From Eumeta japonica (taxonomy: Eukaryota > Arthropoda > Insecta > Lepidoptera > Psychidae), in NCBI GenBank assembly GCA_005406025.1, contig BGZK01002085.1:1-64000 (forward strand): a stretch of 64,000 nucleotides of DNA, in the 5' to 3' direction. The position numbers and the translations under genes were made by a program. The notes under the pieces are model-generated. The model did no database searches and had not been told where the DNA came from. It saw only the letters and a list, made by a program, of their open reading frames with translations. Position 1 is the stretch's first letter. Every line of letters begins with the position of its first letter. Below, one piece after another: positions 1-14,100 of this stretch.

Positions 1-265
1 TTTTAACTACTATACGGCCTATAATTAGCTTAAAGTTCTACATTTAAGATACTGCGGTCTGACAACATTTAATCTATTTGTTTATCTATAACTTGTGTTA
101 GGTAATACACGTTATATATAATTATTGATATATCCATATGATAATTGCATGTATATGCGTCAGTAGTCCTCAATTTTAAGTAGGTACATGATTTTTAAAG
201 GTTTTTCAAAAAGATAACCATTTATATAAACAAGACAATTGCAAAAAAAAAATACATTTTCATGT

Positions 266-1450
266 ATTAAGTGGGAAAAAAGTTGTTTTTGTATTTTACA
301 AGTATTTAAAAAAAAAGAAAAACAAAAAGTAAAAATAGTGTCCCACTGTTTTTCTATCGTTTTTCTGTCCACAAAAATGAGTGCATCTAACAAAGAAAAT
401 CGATATATTTTAAAGTTTTATAAGAAAAAAACGGAAAAATGCGACACAAGCCGCGATAAACATTTGTGAATTTTATGGACCTAATGCAGTGTTTGTAAAA
501 ATAACACAAAACTGGTTCAAACGTTTTTAGTCCGGTAATTTTGATGCCAAAGATGAACCTCGCTCCGATCGACCTTTTACAAATAAAATCGATGCCATTT
601 TGGAAAAGTAGAATAGAATCGGTATATTAGTTCTCACGACATAGCTGAAGAACTGGAAATTGACCACAAAACAGTTTTGAACAACCTGAAAAAGCAGGAT
701 ATACAAAAATCTCGATATTCGGGTCCCACACAAGCTCACTGAAAAAAATTTGATGAATCTTGTACACATTTGCGATTATCTATTGAAAAGTAATGAAATC
801 AAACCGTATTTAAAAAAACTGATGACTGGTGATAAAAAATTAAAAACCTACGACAAGAACGTGCGAAAAAGATTAAATCAAAAAAAGGCGAGCAAGACAC
901 ACTATAGCGTAACTCGGACTAACTCTCAATAAGTTAATGCTGTGTGGTAAGGGCATTATTTATTATAAGCTTTTAACGCCGCGTAAAACCATCAGTTTGA
1001 ATATCTACTGCCAATAGCTGATGAAACTGAAAGGGTGAGGTTTTTCATCATAATTACCCCTAACCACATACATTTTAGTCACTCACCAAATATTGAGAAA
1101 GTTTGGTTGGGAAGTGTTAATTCCCAACTGACAATCCGAGGGTGCAAGGTCAGGGCTATATAGCCCTGACCTTGCACCCTCGGATTTTCACCTGTTTCAA
1201 TCTCTTCAGAATTCTTTAGGTAGAGTTAGGTTAACATCAAGACACGACTGTCAGAACTTCTTGTCGCAGTTTTTTGATCAGAAGTCCTAAAATGTCTACA
1301 GCAATGGGATTATGTCACTATCTACAAAATGACAACAAGTTATTGAACAAAATGGCATATGCATATTATAATTAAATGGAAATAAAATATGATGAAAGAT
1401 TATCTTGAATTTGTATATAAAATACGGAAAACTTTTTCCCTGACCTAGTA
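266..1450 (+). mobile_element. mariner element copy A, decayed
   Basis: Tc1/mariner DNA transposon of about 1.2 kb. The right end (gggaaaaagt-type, read on the minus strand) mirrors the left end near 266. The transposase is readable in pieces: NICEFYGPNAVFVK and NWFKRF near 465-530, DAKDEPRSDRPF near 545, then ICDYLLKSNEIKPYLKKL and TYDKNVRKR at 770-875, with stops and frameshifts between. A 54-bp palindrome interrupts the catalytic C-terminal part (1133-1186). Clearly inactive. Confidence 0.85.
1133..1186. repeat. 54-bp perfect palindrome inside mariner copy A
   Basis: Two 27-base arms with no spacer, centred between 1159 and 1160 (ctat|atag). The right arm is the expected mariner sequence (tagccctgaccttgcaccct); the left arm is its reverse complement and takes the place of the segment seen at the matching position of two other copies in this window. 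An adjoining smaller inverted repeat (gttgggaa...ttcccaac, 1106-1128) lies just upstream. Confidence 0.95.
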
Positions 1451-1726
1451 TAATTCACCCATTTGTAATTCATACTCATAGTCTTCTACACCATACAGTC
1501 CATATCATACCTTTTCACACAATTTTTAAACAATTTTACATCAAAAATATATCAATTTTAAAACACTTTCTCAAAAAAATGTACATATATGTGTAGTTAT
1601 ATATGCATGTAAGAAATTCTTTAGCATGAATAAACAACATTCATAGGTTAAAATATCAGTCGTAAGAAGTTCATGTACATAAAATATATATTTGTCACGA
1701 CTGAATATCGGGTATGTTTACAAGAC

Positions 1727-1763
1727 GTGCTAATCATTTAATATTACATTAAATGATTAGCAC
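1727..1763. repeat. perfect hairpin, 16-bp arms
   Basis: Arms gtgctaatcatttaat and its exact complement around a 5-base loop (attac). It lies in the last visible gbb intron and is not at a recognisable transposon end. Confidence 0.9.
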
Positions 1764-2017
1764 AAACTGATGTAGACCCTAAACGCATGTGCATCAAGCT
1801 ATTATTGCACAATAGAACAACTCTATTTTGATAACTTCAAGACCATACGAACTTCGTGCGTGTGTTACATTGACACGTCACATGCTAAAAAACATTACGC
1901 TCTGTATTTGTTTACTACCAAAAAAAGCATAATTTTAAGAAACAAACAACTTCAAATAATAAAAATATTATTACATTCACAAATCCTCGTCCAATAAGAC
2001 TAAAGTTAACCAAGTAC

Positions 2018-2152
2018 CTGAGTCGGGTTAAGTAGATGCACGAGTGTCTGCACGATAGCGTGATTTGTTGCATTTTTATGTGCATTTAATGGGAAATTGC
2101 ATTCGCCGCTGCAATAAAAGGCGCCATATCCGTCTGGGGCGATGATCCAATC
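2018..2152 (-). CDS. gbb: gbb coding exon 6 (cystine knot, finger 1)
   Basis: Acceptor ...tgtttcag, 45 codons in phase 0, donor gtactt. Encodes [37 protein letters not shown]. This is the most conserved block of BMP5/6/7/8 ligands and it is intact. The gene must continue left for the remaining four knot cysteines. Confidence 0.95.
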
Positions 2153-5100
2153 CTGAAACAAAATTTGCTATTCAAAATTTGCCATTTGCTGAATTTAAGC
2201 GTTTCGTTAAAAGTAAGTTATATGGCAAGGGTTATTATACCGTGTTAGAATATCTTAATGAAAAAAGCCCCTGGGATTGAGCTACTCGCCTATCAGGTTA
2301 TTTCATATTTTTTTAAATGTCGACTAAACTATAAATTACTAAATCCTTTATATTGATGAGTAAAAAGAGCAAGCCTCGAGTTTCTTGCCCATTCTGCTCT
2401 TGGTGAATCAGCATTTGGAATGGGCGGTAATGTCGAAAGGAATTTATTAATGACGTATTTCAAGTGTAATTTCATTACATACAAAATAAAGATATTTTTA
2501 ATTATTTTATTTTTGATTTTGAAACAACAAAGCTAAAAAAAAATCATGACCATTACATTTGGGAGATTCTGCGGAAGAAGGATCCAAATGTTATGTATCG
2601 AGTTAGAATAACCATATTGAACTAATTACTTATGTAATCTGTCGCTTAGAACCTTTACTATTATAATTGTTTAAGATTCATTATATTTAAATTCACTACA
2701 TTCACATCATATGAAAATACATCTTTGATTACTGTGTAGGTAATAAGCATTAAATATTTTGCAAAATCCTTTGTAAGTATAACTTATTTTTTAATGTTTT
2801 AGTGTAGAGATATTTATCTAATAGCTCAATAAATTCATCAGAAAATCTGACACTTCATTACATAATAATAAAATAAAAGTCCGTAAATCATCAAAATTTA
2901 CCGTGAGCACAATACGCAAAAATATAAGTTCACAATACTTTTAATCAATTTAATTTAATGCCTATATAAAATAAGGTTGTGATAAGTAGGCGTAAAATAA
3001 TAATTTTATTAAATATAAATGAATATAAAAAATTTTATCATTCATTGTTATTTCTTATTTTTAAGTTGTCAATATATATATCTAGATATCATTAACAAAA
3101 ATTAAAAAAAAAATTAAATTACTACAAAATTTGATGTCTGATCATTTAAAGCTAGCAGGAAGTTGCAGAGATGACCTTTAGGGTTATTTTTTTTGTGGAT
3201 ATATACTATTGTTTTAAATTGGACTGTATATAAGGCCTAGTGCACAAGTGAATTTGACACGCAATTCAGTTTAGATAATTTGGAACACTCCTGGAAGAAC
3301 AATGTGAGAGATTTCTCCATCCATATATTTTATATTTGAGGTTTAGAAACAATATAACTAGACTATTTTATAAAAGTTTTTAGTAGTACTTCAAAAAATT
3401 TGATTCATATAAACTGTTTGAGAACTTGGAATATTTTGTAAAGTGACACTAATTGTCGACAAATGCGAAAAAATTATGAAAAGACCAAAAATCAATTATC
3501 CACACTACAAAATACGTATTTTTTGTTTAGACGTATAATTGGAAACTAAATATCTACAATGAATATTTTTAACTGCATTAATAACGCCTCATTTTTTAAA
3601 GATAATTTAAATTTTTATAATAGGTTGTGCGGAAAAACAAAAATAATAGAATCTACAGCTGTGCTAAGCCAAAAATTTGATCGAAAATATGCCACAAATT
3701 TTAAATAAAATCAAACAAAAAACTCAACTATATAAATGATTAATGCCTAATATCCTATCCACAATTGTGAAATAATGTGAGTAAGTTTAAATATTAATAA
3801 ACTATATGAAAAAATAGATTAAAAGTGAAAATGTATATTAGGGGAATTGTGTACAGTTCATTTTCATTGCAAAAGTTGTATTATTTCATTTAAAGTTTCA
3901 CAACTATGGATTTTTATTTTATTGATAGAATATTAAAATTATAAAGAAAAGGTTATATTTTATAGCTCTAAACCTTTAAAGTTTTGCTGTTTTTTTGTTT
4001 CATCATCATCATTATCATCTTCAAAAAGAACTTGTCAACATTTCACATATTATTGCTGAGTATAAATTCAACATGGATTATTATTTTTTCAAAATCTACG
4101 TATCATTTAAGTAACATTTTTTTAAATAAAAATGTATAAAAATACGTGAGATTTCAAAATTTATTTCAATAAAATAAGTAGATATGCCGGCCACCAATCA
4201 GTAAATAAAATCAAAACATATTCGATTATTTCTTAAAGTACAATTAATTGCTATGTTTTGAATTTGTTTCATAACCATCGATAAGCATTTTTCTTTATTA
4301 GTATCAAAATTGATTTTGTTGTACACAAATCGGTTACATATTTCACATAATTACTACACGGATTTTGCTCACCACCCACCTGCCATTCTAGGTCTTTAAA
4401 ACTGACGTAGAGTGTTTGTATTTCGCAGCTTCGCGTCGTCCAGTGGGCTGTGTCTGAAAGAATAAAGATTTTAGTAAAGTTTTCACTGTTATTGTTATAT
4501 AAAAAAATGCGTAACAAAACTAACTAGGAATTAAGCATTATAATATACCTAATAATAATACAACAGTTACCAATTTGTTAGTAATTCTAAAAAATAAATC
4601 ATTTATAATAAAAGGTGTACAAAGTTCGTACAATTATTGCAAGAAAGTTATTTATTACAGATACAAAACTGGCTATTCCCAATTTTTTAAAGTCAGGGAT
4701 CCTCCATAAATTATGCCACACTAATTTCATGATTTTTGGAACGCCCCGTTCTTGTCATAGGTTTGGTCACTTTTGTATGACCTTCCCTTGAATGACATGA
4801 CATGTTTTTTTAATTACAAATTTAGAATTCATTAAATTAAAACAGCACTTCCAAAATTTCTATTTAAAATAATTTTCATAAAGTCAACATTAAATAAAAC
4901 ATTTTAGTAGATTTATAAAATGTCTTTTTTTAAAACCTCAAAGGCGATATTGGCCTTCGATGTATGTCAAAGACGGCGGATACGTGACACCATAACTTTA
5001 CTATTAGTTTTTATTAGAGTTTGGATACATAGCTTAAATAAGAACCATGCGGTAAAAAACTCCCCGGATTAGCTCGATAGAAATACTTATATTTTATGAT

Positions 5101-8100
5101 CCACAGCTAATAAAAATTGCAATAAAAACTTTTATAACCTTCTCTTATCGCAGTCTATCTCAACGTACTCTAGCGGCAGGTTGCATTCAAAGAAAAAAGT
5201 AAATGGTGAAAGGATACTGTAAGATTTGACAGAATATTTCTATATTATCCGTCAACTTTTACCTTTTATTTCACAACTACCTTGCAACTTACAATTACTT
5301 ACTTGTGAATGTTCAATCATGTGACGTAATTTTTTCATAAAACTAAACTCTCAAAATTTCTTCATAAATGTCTGTGAACGATAGACCACCTAATTATATT
5401 ATCTGTTTTAAAGTGTGGCGAGTTTTATGAAGCCGATTCGAAAACTAGATTTTACCTTAATATACAAAGATATACATTTTTTAATTACAGTAGAACAATA
5501 TAACAAGTTTGTACAATAATTATTAGTCATAGCTTTTGAATATTTACAAATACAAGGTCAATAGCAGGAAGGATTGATGTCAATTTTCTGATATCCTTCC
5601 CTGAGTCAAAAACCATGGCCTATTTCTGTCTGCAGAGATAAATTGATTGTTAATGATTTTCCGTTTTCATATTTCTCTTGATCCTTGCGTTGCGTTTATT
5701 GCTGACTATCACATATTCTAACATCATTGTATTGTTTTTTTTTTTGGCAGGTTTCTTGAGTCGACTAAACAAATCTATCCGACATGCTGAGATCAAATAG
5801 ACACTTTTAATTTTAATCATGTAGCAGAACATAAATCCAATATAACCAAACAAAGTCTGTAAGCATGCAGCACACCGGAAACAATCCAGAACTCATGTGC
5901 AAGTGAGTGTCAAGAAAAAGATAATAATGAAATGTCAACAATAAATGCCACTTCTGAAAACTAAAATAAGTTAGAAATCAAAAGACATTTGACAGTTGAT
6001 TACACCTCCTGTTACCATTTTAGTTCTTTTTTATTCAAGGACTATAAGTTAACGATTATAGCATAGGTCTGTGGCATGACGCTTAACAATTATTAAAAAC
6101 ATATATTTTAAATTCTAGATGCTTTTAGCTTTAAAGGAAAGTCTAAAAACATTTTACAAATTGTTCTCTTAAAATTGTTCTTATGTTAAAATACTCTTGA
6201 AACGGAATTAGTTTGAAAAATTTGGCAATAGCCAATTTCCTCATCAATAAGGACACTCCCCTACTGCGACAAACACTGTCCAAACACTAGTGGCACGTGG
6301 AGTAATAAAACATGAGAACTGAAAAATGAATAATGTGCACTTCCTTGCATTTGCAAGCCTTATGACGGGTATAATGATACCGCTTCCTTATCCAATCATT
6401 TTTATGCATAAAACAAAAGAATGCATGTAATGATTGAAAGGCAGTTACGATCATCATCGTTGTGATCATGAACCATATTCATCTATGTCATGAACCTAGG
6501 TAGGCAAACAACAGCTAAATCTTATATACAGTTCAACTACCACTCGTTACATATACAACATTATAATAACTTATCCAATAAAGGTATTCTATCGGAAGTC
6601 TTCATTGAGTGATATTTGAGCACATTAGATATCCAAGTATTGGACAACGAAATTAACTATCGGATAACCAAAGTCGGCATTTAAAGGCGGTTGTTATCAC
6701 TCTGCCACGATTTTTGTGTAATAAAGCTAAATAAAATATATAACAACAGTATGGAAATCGTAACTGCAAATTTCTGCCTTAAGACACTCCTTATAATCTA
6801 TTATTTTACGATAAATCTACCCGCCGTTTAAATATATTTCAAAACGTTATCGTAAAAGGTTGCTAAAAGTTTTAAATCGATCAACAATTCTTTTTCAAAA
6901 GACAAACGAGAGGTCGGTAAGCCATTGTTGTTCCTGCGTATTGCGTAAATAGGTACGTTGGCGTTTTAAACATGAAAATAATCATTCGACAGAGGCGCCG
7001 AATTCAACTTGGTCAGTCACAAAACTTGGGGAAAAATTATTTGCAAATTACTTTTGCAAACAAACGTTCTATCATTTTACATACATTGTGCTTATGGAAT
7101 TAAGACGATTTTTGAATATGCATTTAAATCCGTTTCTCAAAGGACCTAAATCAAAATATGTTCACTGTAAACATTTACAAAATCATTAACGGACAATTAG
7201 GGAAAATGGTACTGAATGTACGTATACTTTCATATGATAGCATTTCAAAAATCCTTAAATGTTATAAATTTATGTAGCGGTCTCGGAACTCGTTAACAAC
7301 ATTGTCTATTATTTCAATAAATACACGCATGTAGTGACCTTTGATGTCGTCTACATTTCGTTTCTTTTTAGGCTGGTCACAAGTGGTCACAATATTATTA
7401 TTGATTCCAAAAATGTTAATATGAAATTTTGTAATATATCAAATCCTTTAATCTTCTACGCACAGTAAGCTATATCAGAAGTTTTTTTTTAAATAATGTT
7501 TCCTAGTGAATATCTTATGTTTACGAAAATATTATCAAAAAAATTTAACAAAAAGTTAAAATCAAAATTCTTTCAAACTATGCAAGAATGACGTGGCTAG
7601 AGTCAATGTATTACCATATGTCAACGTTCTTAGTTATTCCCTCGAAAAAAACCAATAAAGTTTAAATTTCTTTAGAAATTATATTTACAACATGCTAATT
7701 GTAACCAACGTGTTTCGGCGATACGCAGTATTTTAATGAAATCTAATCTAATCTTTCGGTATTATCGGGGAAAAATTTCGACATCATTTTATTTGAAAAA
7801 ATCAAATGTAAAATATGAACAGAACACCAAACAAAAAGGGCTAATGGACGACATTCTTTAATTTTAGCTTGAACACCGTTTTGTTCGGAATAAGTGATAT
7901 CCACGTATTTTATAAATCAGTCAACTACTTTGGAATCTACAAAATATCGTAGTAGAATTACGAACTGATATTGACATCCGACGTTTCATGAATAATCGGC
8001 ATAAAATCATTATTTTTGATTTTTTTTTTAATTTTGCTCTGGGTCAGAGGCAAAACTAAAACTAAAAGCCTGAGTGGAAGTTTGTGAACGAATTTCCAAA

Positions 8101-11100
8101 ATGATAGATAACAAATCTACCATTTCTAAATACTTTCCTCAATTCAACGAAAAGATAGTTTCATCACGTGCTCGAAAACTTAATTCTTGTTTACCAAAAA
8201 AAAACATAACTATATCAATTTAACTTTTAAAAACGTTACGATTTCTATCTACTTTTGAACGGTATTTCTGAATGCTTAATTCATACTGGCTGTTTAAACT
8301 TATTCCAATACCAGTATTACCAAAAGTATGTAATTTTAAGCACAATTAGGTATTTTTCTGACTAGTCGTGTTTTTTTTACAGCAATAGTCAGATTATGCA
8401 AATCTACGTACCCGTGATTATTCCAAATAGATTAGTTGTGAAAAAAACACAAAACTGTATAATAAAACTGATCAAATGCGCTTTCTTTGCTGTTTAACGT
8501 TAATAAGGAATCATATTCATCACAAATTACTCAGCTGTAACTGAACATTTTCACTAATTGCAAATAATAGAATAAGACATTAGACAGTTAATGTAAAATT
8601 AATGAAATTCTGATTGTTGCAATAATGATGAACGATTATTGTGTGGTGACTAATATAATGACGTATATGATATATATTAATTGTAAAACGATATTAAAAA
8701 AAAAACACAAGCGTTAAGATTACAAAAAGATTTAAGTTTGTCGGTGACTCTAAATTAGACAGCGCCTAAAATTGCGTTTATGTGCTGATAAGTTAGCTTG
8801 TATAAAAAACGCTATCTTGCAACGTGTACAACCACGCACAGTACGCTCAGGAAATCTTGATCGGGCTGAAGTTGAAGCGAGTGCGAGTTGGCACCGGTAC
8901 ACTTAACAAAAAAAACTATTTTCGATTTTATATTATAATTAATAAAAAAATGGCAAACGCCGGCGGCAGGAGGCGACAGCAAGCGATTACCCTGTCCCCT
9001 TATACCGCAAACTTCCCGCTGAGATCCAGTTGTAATTATCGCGACATAACTCGCGGCTGATTCAGGCGTACTGTAAGAGAAACGTAAATCTAGTCAGACG
9101 CGGTTTTGCCTACTGACTGTAGAGACACCACTGCGTATGGTTAATCCTAAAAATGATTAAACATACCCATAGAGGGCGTTATTAATGTATTCATAAACTT
9201 GATTTTTTTTATATATAAAATTGATTTTCATGTAATAACTAGAATATTTGCACAATTCTTCTACTTGTTAAAGGGTTTCAGGATAGGCTATGCCTGTTAA
9301 TCAGTACCGAGTAAAAGCAACTGTTGAAAGCAGTATAATTAGGACTCGTCAAACATCAATAAAACAACTATAGTAAAATAAAAATACAAACAAATTAACT
9401 AAACTTTTCAATTAATTAATTACAATTCAATGTAGGTCCTCATAATCGTCGCTATTCTCGTAGTAATCGTTGCCCTTGACCACATTTATTATTATGCGAT
9501 CTGATAAATGCTTTTTTAGAAGCCTTCGTCTTGTAGATTTCTGCGTGACGTACACATTTTGCCTAATCTTCTGCGGTCTCATTCGCTGTAGCCTCGTACA
9601 TCATTCTTTGGACATCAGTAATTGTAAAAATCGTATTTTGAGTAAATACTTCTTCTACTACTTGAACTCACATATAACATATTAACTCATTCTTCTTTAA
9701 TTTCACACAAAAGGATGTTATCAATTATACAACTAGCTTGTTGATGAACTTTATTATCAATGTTGAATGTTATTTTTTAAGAACGCGTCCTTACTGAATA
9801 TGAGTGCAAATACAAATTACGCATTTATTACATCCTTACGTCCGCCAAAATATGCGTCTCGCGATAATTTATCGATGACTCATTCGAGGATGCGTACACG
9901 CAATCCTAACGACTGCCGTCACCGGAGTGATTTATGACTACGCCTGCCACGAGCGTTTGGACAGAGTATAATATGAGATTTGTTCCTATGGTTAATAGTT
10001 AGCATATGCGTTATAACACGAGCTAAACAAGCAATCTAATAAACGGTATACTATTTCAACCATGGGGTTTTAGTGTAATAACAGTTTATGAAGCAATATA
10101 CTAATTAAGATCATAATCTTGTACCAGTGAGAGGATTTCGAACGTAGTTATCGGAATAGCCTTGGGTGCGTCTGTAGCGAGCCTCGCGTTTGCGACGTGC
10201 GCCCGCGTCTGCGTCGGCGCCGAGCCTCGGTCCCCCCTTGAAGTATGCCACCAAAAACGGTTGTTTCTCGTCCGACCCGCTTACACCGTATTTCACTTCT
10301 TCCAAGCCTATGTCTTCAGGTTTCATGTCTCGCTCTAAAATTGATTAAGTTTATGTGCATATAAAAAATAGCAGCAATAAGAAACTCAATACATCAAAAA
10401 TAATTTTATTATATGACTTACAAAAAGTGGTTACAGTCAGAACGCTCATTTTTAAGTTACCATTTAATTCTATATATATAGAATGATTGATGCAATATAC
10501 CTTCTATGTAATATTTGAATTTGAATTTTTTCAACTTTTATAATGGTCTCTCAATAGTCGATTTTATAGACCTCGACGCATGTCGGCGGTCTCTCGTGGG
10601 CTACCTTCGCCACCGTGATCCCTTAAGGAACACCCATAGTGCATTCATCTGCCTAGAATCTAGAGCATCCCCATGCTGGTTATAGCAGCGTTCGATAAAG
10701 CTGTTAAAGCCTGACTCATAACAAAAAAGTACATTGATGCATCACATAAAAAAAACTCCTGCATCTGTAAATAGTTTTTCGCCTTTGATTTCCAACGACA
10801 CGGACCATTTTATAAAAGAAGGCCGAAAGCCAATGGTTTATACTGACTTTATCATTGGATTTGTAACAATGCGATTGTCATAGTTTTGATATCTTCCCTA
10901 TTTTCAAACTCGTAACCAGCGTAATAGACGCATTTTATTGATTTTATACGATGTATTTATCTAAAACCCTCTGCATAAATTGAAATTGTACTTAATACAA
11001 AATCATTCAGCTATATAGTCATGTAAATTGAATATTTCCGTAATTGACCTTAGTATTGGTAGCTTAACCAGGGTTATACACATGCAAAAGAAATTACCTG

Positions 11101-14100
11101 GCTGGGAGTGTGGTGTGACAGTAATGAAAAAACCACGGTTGTCAGCAGGCGATCCCAACCAGGCGGCTAGAGCGCCAGTCACGTTCAACTCGAGCCAACC
11201 CTCCGCCGCAGCGCTGGTGTTCACTGCCGCCACCCGTTCCAACTGCAAACTTCTGTAATGAATGAAAGATTACACGTTTAAAAGTTAAAAGAACAACGCT
11301 ACACGAAGATCAGATTAGGTATATGTATATAACTATATAAACGGCTGCCTGGAATATATCCAAACCGCTCAAGGAGCGGGAGGAGTTTTGGACTGATGTA
11401 AGAGAAATACTAGCAAAATGTGACAAAAAGGAAAGGATCACCATGCTGGGTGACCTTAATGGCTGAGTGGATGTATAGATGGATAGCTGGATGGATATGA
11501 AAAAGTCATAGGTAAATTTGGAAGTGAATGAGAATGGTGATCGCCTTCTACTATGCCAATAATTTAACTTGTGTGTGAGATACGCTGTGTTTGACCACAG
11601 AAGAACACACTCATATACTTGGCGGAGAGGAGAAGACAAAAACATGATAGACTTTACAATTGTGGATGATAAGTTGAAAAGTAAAGTTGTGGGTACAAGT
11701 GTACCGCAGTGTCAACGTTAGCGTAGGCCACTTCTTAGTGGTCTGCTGAATTAAACGCCATGTCGCCAACGTTGGCGACACAATGCGAAAATGGTCACTA
11801 CAGGGCTAAACGAATAAAAATTGGTAAGCTTCAGCATCCACATGTAGAAAATGAGTATGTAGAGATTGAAAGATAGCTTGGGTGAAATCCGACAGTACGA
11901 ACGTGTAGAACTTGACAAATTGTGGAAGGTAATGAAATCTGTTTTACTAGACGAAGCAAAAAAAGGTGTGTGAAGTGAATAACATAATAAAGGTCAGTTC
12001 AAACGATTATGGATATTAACTAAATGAAAAACGTCATGCAATAAATCGATGAAAACTATTCCAAAGTATTTTTGCATGTGAGGACACAGTTGCAGATGAC
12101 AATGTTATTGCAACTAAACAACAATCTTAGGACACATACACACAACACCATCTGATCCCCAACTAAGCAATGAGGCTTGTACTTACCAGATAGACTAATG
12201 ATGAGGGTACCAGATAGTTGATATAATACATATATACTTTCTCTGTAAATATATACATACATTACATAGAAACATCCAGACTCAATACATACATTAATTT
12301 TAAATACAATAAATAAATCTTTTTCTCGTGCGGGAATCGAACCCACGCGCCAGCGCAGCAAGTATGGTTCACTAGAAACTGCGCCAGTCAGGCAACCTAT
12401 GTATACGAATCAAGCAGCATAAATATACAAACGACGTTGAAAATGAATATTAAATTAGCATGGATAAAATTATGAAAGCCCTAAAATATGTAAAGGTTGC
12501 CAGATATGACAAGAGTCTCGTGAGAGATGCTGAGGGGCGGCTGTAGTATGAGAAACCTGCTATACCAGCTTTTTAATAAATGCTGGAAAAGCCGTGGTAC
12601 CTAACAACTGGTACAAAGCTGTCATTATATCCCTTTACAAAAGAAAAAGCTCACGGAATGTTTGGACAATTTAAGTCCCATAAATTTCCTCAGCGTCGTT
12701 GGCAAACTGTATGCGAAAATCGTTATTGAAAGAGTCGTGAATGAGACTGAAGTAAAATCTGGAATATACAAGCATGATGGAGAAAAAGCATGGGGTGTAC
12801 GGATAAGTTTTTTCTTTGTGAGACATTACGAAAAATTTTTGACCAAGAACCAAAAGGTTTTCTGTATTTTTGAAAACCTGGAAAAAGCTTATAATAGAGT
12901 GATAAAATAATTTACATAAAAAAAAATAAAGACCGCCTTTAAGAATCTATATAAATATCTTTTTAAACACACTTCAAAAACAATTAATTAGTTGTTCTTG
13001 GAATCGATTCCAGCTAAAGATTTTTCTCCTTTCTTTGAAGTCGGTTAAAAACGAACGCTCTATGGAGAACCTTATCCATGGATGGTGTGAGTAGTAGCAG
13101 ACTGAAGCGGGCACTGCGATCTCTACACAAAGGCGCCTGTGCCTGCGTCAAAATAAATGGGGCATACACTGACTGATTTGACATCCGCAGGGGTGTCAGA
13201 CAGGGATATGTAGCTTCACCGTGGCTATTTAATTTATTCATGGATAGCTATCTGTATGATTTGAAAGAGTGTGAGCGTGGACTAAGAATAGATATGCAGT
13301 TTGTCAAACGCCTCCCGTACGCCGACGACCAATCCTCGCGCCGTCAGCGTGCCGGCTGCAGGAGATGGTAAATAAAATGAATGAATTCTGTTAAGAAGAT
13401 AAATATGAAAGTAAATGTGAGACATACAGCTGGTTGGAGAGTTGAACAAGTTTAAGTAATCTATTTACAAATGACAATAGAAATGATAGAGATATCGAAA
13501 GGATAGTGAATGTGAGCAATAAAGTGAACGGAGTCTTGCTAGCTATTGTGAATAGTAAAAGTGTCTTACGTCGAGCGCGTTTAGCTACTCACTTTGAGGT
13601 CCTGATCTCTCATGGTAATGAAAGTTGGGTATGACAGAAAAAAAAAAAAGTCGAAACTTGTAGTCTCTGTCTACCCTTCTGGGACATAGACGTGAGTTTA
13701 TAATAATAATAATATAAAGTATATAATTTTTATTTCTTTATTTTTCTTAATAACCAATTTCATAATTAGAAACTGAATATCATATCAAAAATGTTTTTGA
13801 ATACATTATAATATATATCTATTATCCTCACAAATTGTCTTATCTTACAATTGTTTTTTTTTTTCATTTATATCACAATGGTGTGTATATTTGTGTTTGT
13901 CATTTTTATAATTAATATGAAAATATAAGCTTTTACTTTATGCTTTACACAATATTTGAATCACAAACAATTTCATCTTTAATAAGCGTTATTTTAAACA
14001 TGTCATCGATATTGTCATACAGATAAACTGCGCATCGAAAATAAGGACATCTATAAGACGTTTCATTGTTTCAGAATAAATACAATAGTGCTTGCATTTT

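Larger units (their letters stand above)
1..2017 (-). other. last visible gbb intron
   Basis: Non-coding on both strands apart from a decayed mariner copy (266-1450) and a perfect hairpin (1727-1763), listed separately. The remainder is AT-rich with no exon I can recognise; I searched for the missing PCCAPT/CGCH exon on the minus strand without success. Confidence 0.7.

Noticed and set aside
8824..9060. Open frame of 78 codons in a GC-richer patch of a gbb intron
   Set aside because: No recognisable domain, middle part is AT-rich and unlike coding sequence; could be a regulatory patch at most.
12340..12397. tRNA gene on the minus strand (A-box-like and exact B box)
   Set aside because: The head has no pairing acceptor stem and runs into an AT-rich SINE body.
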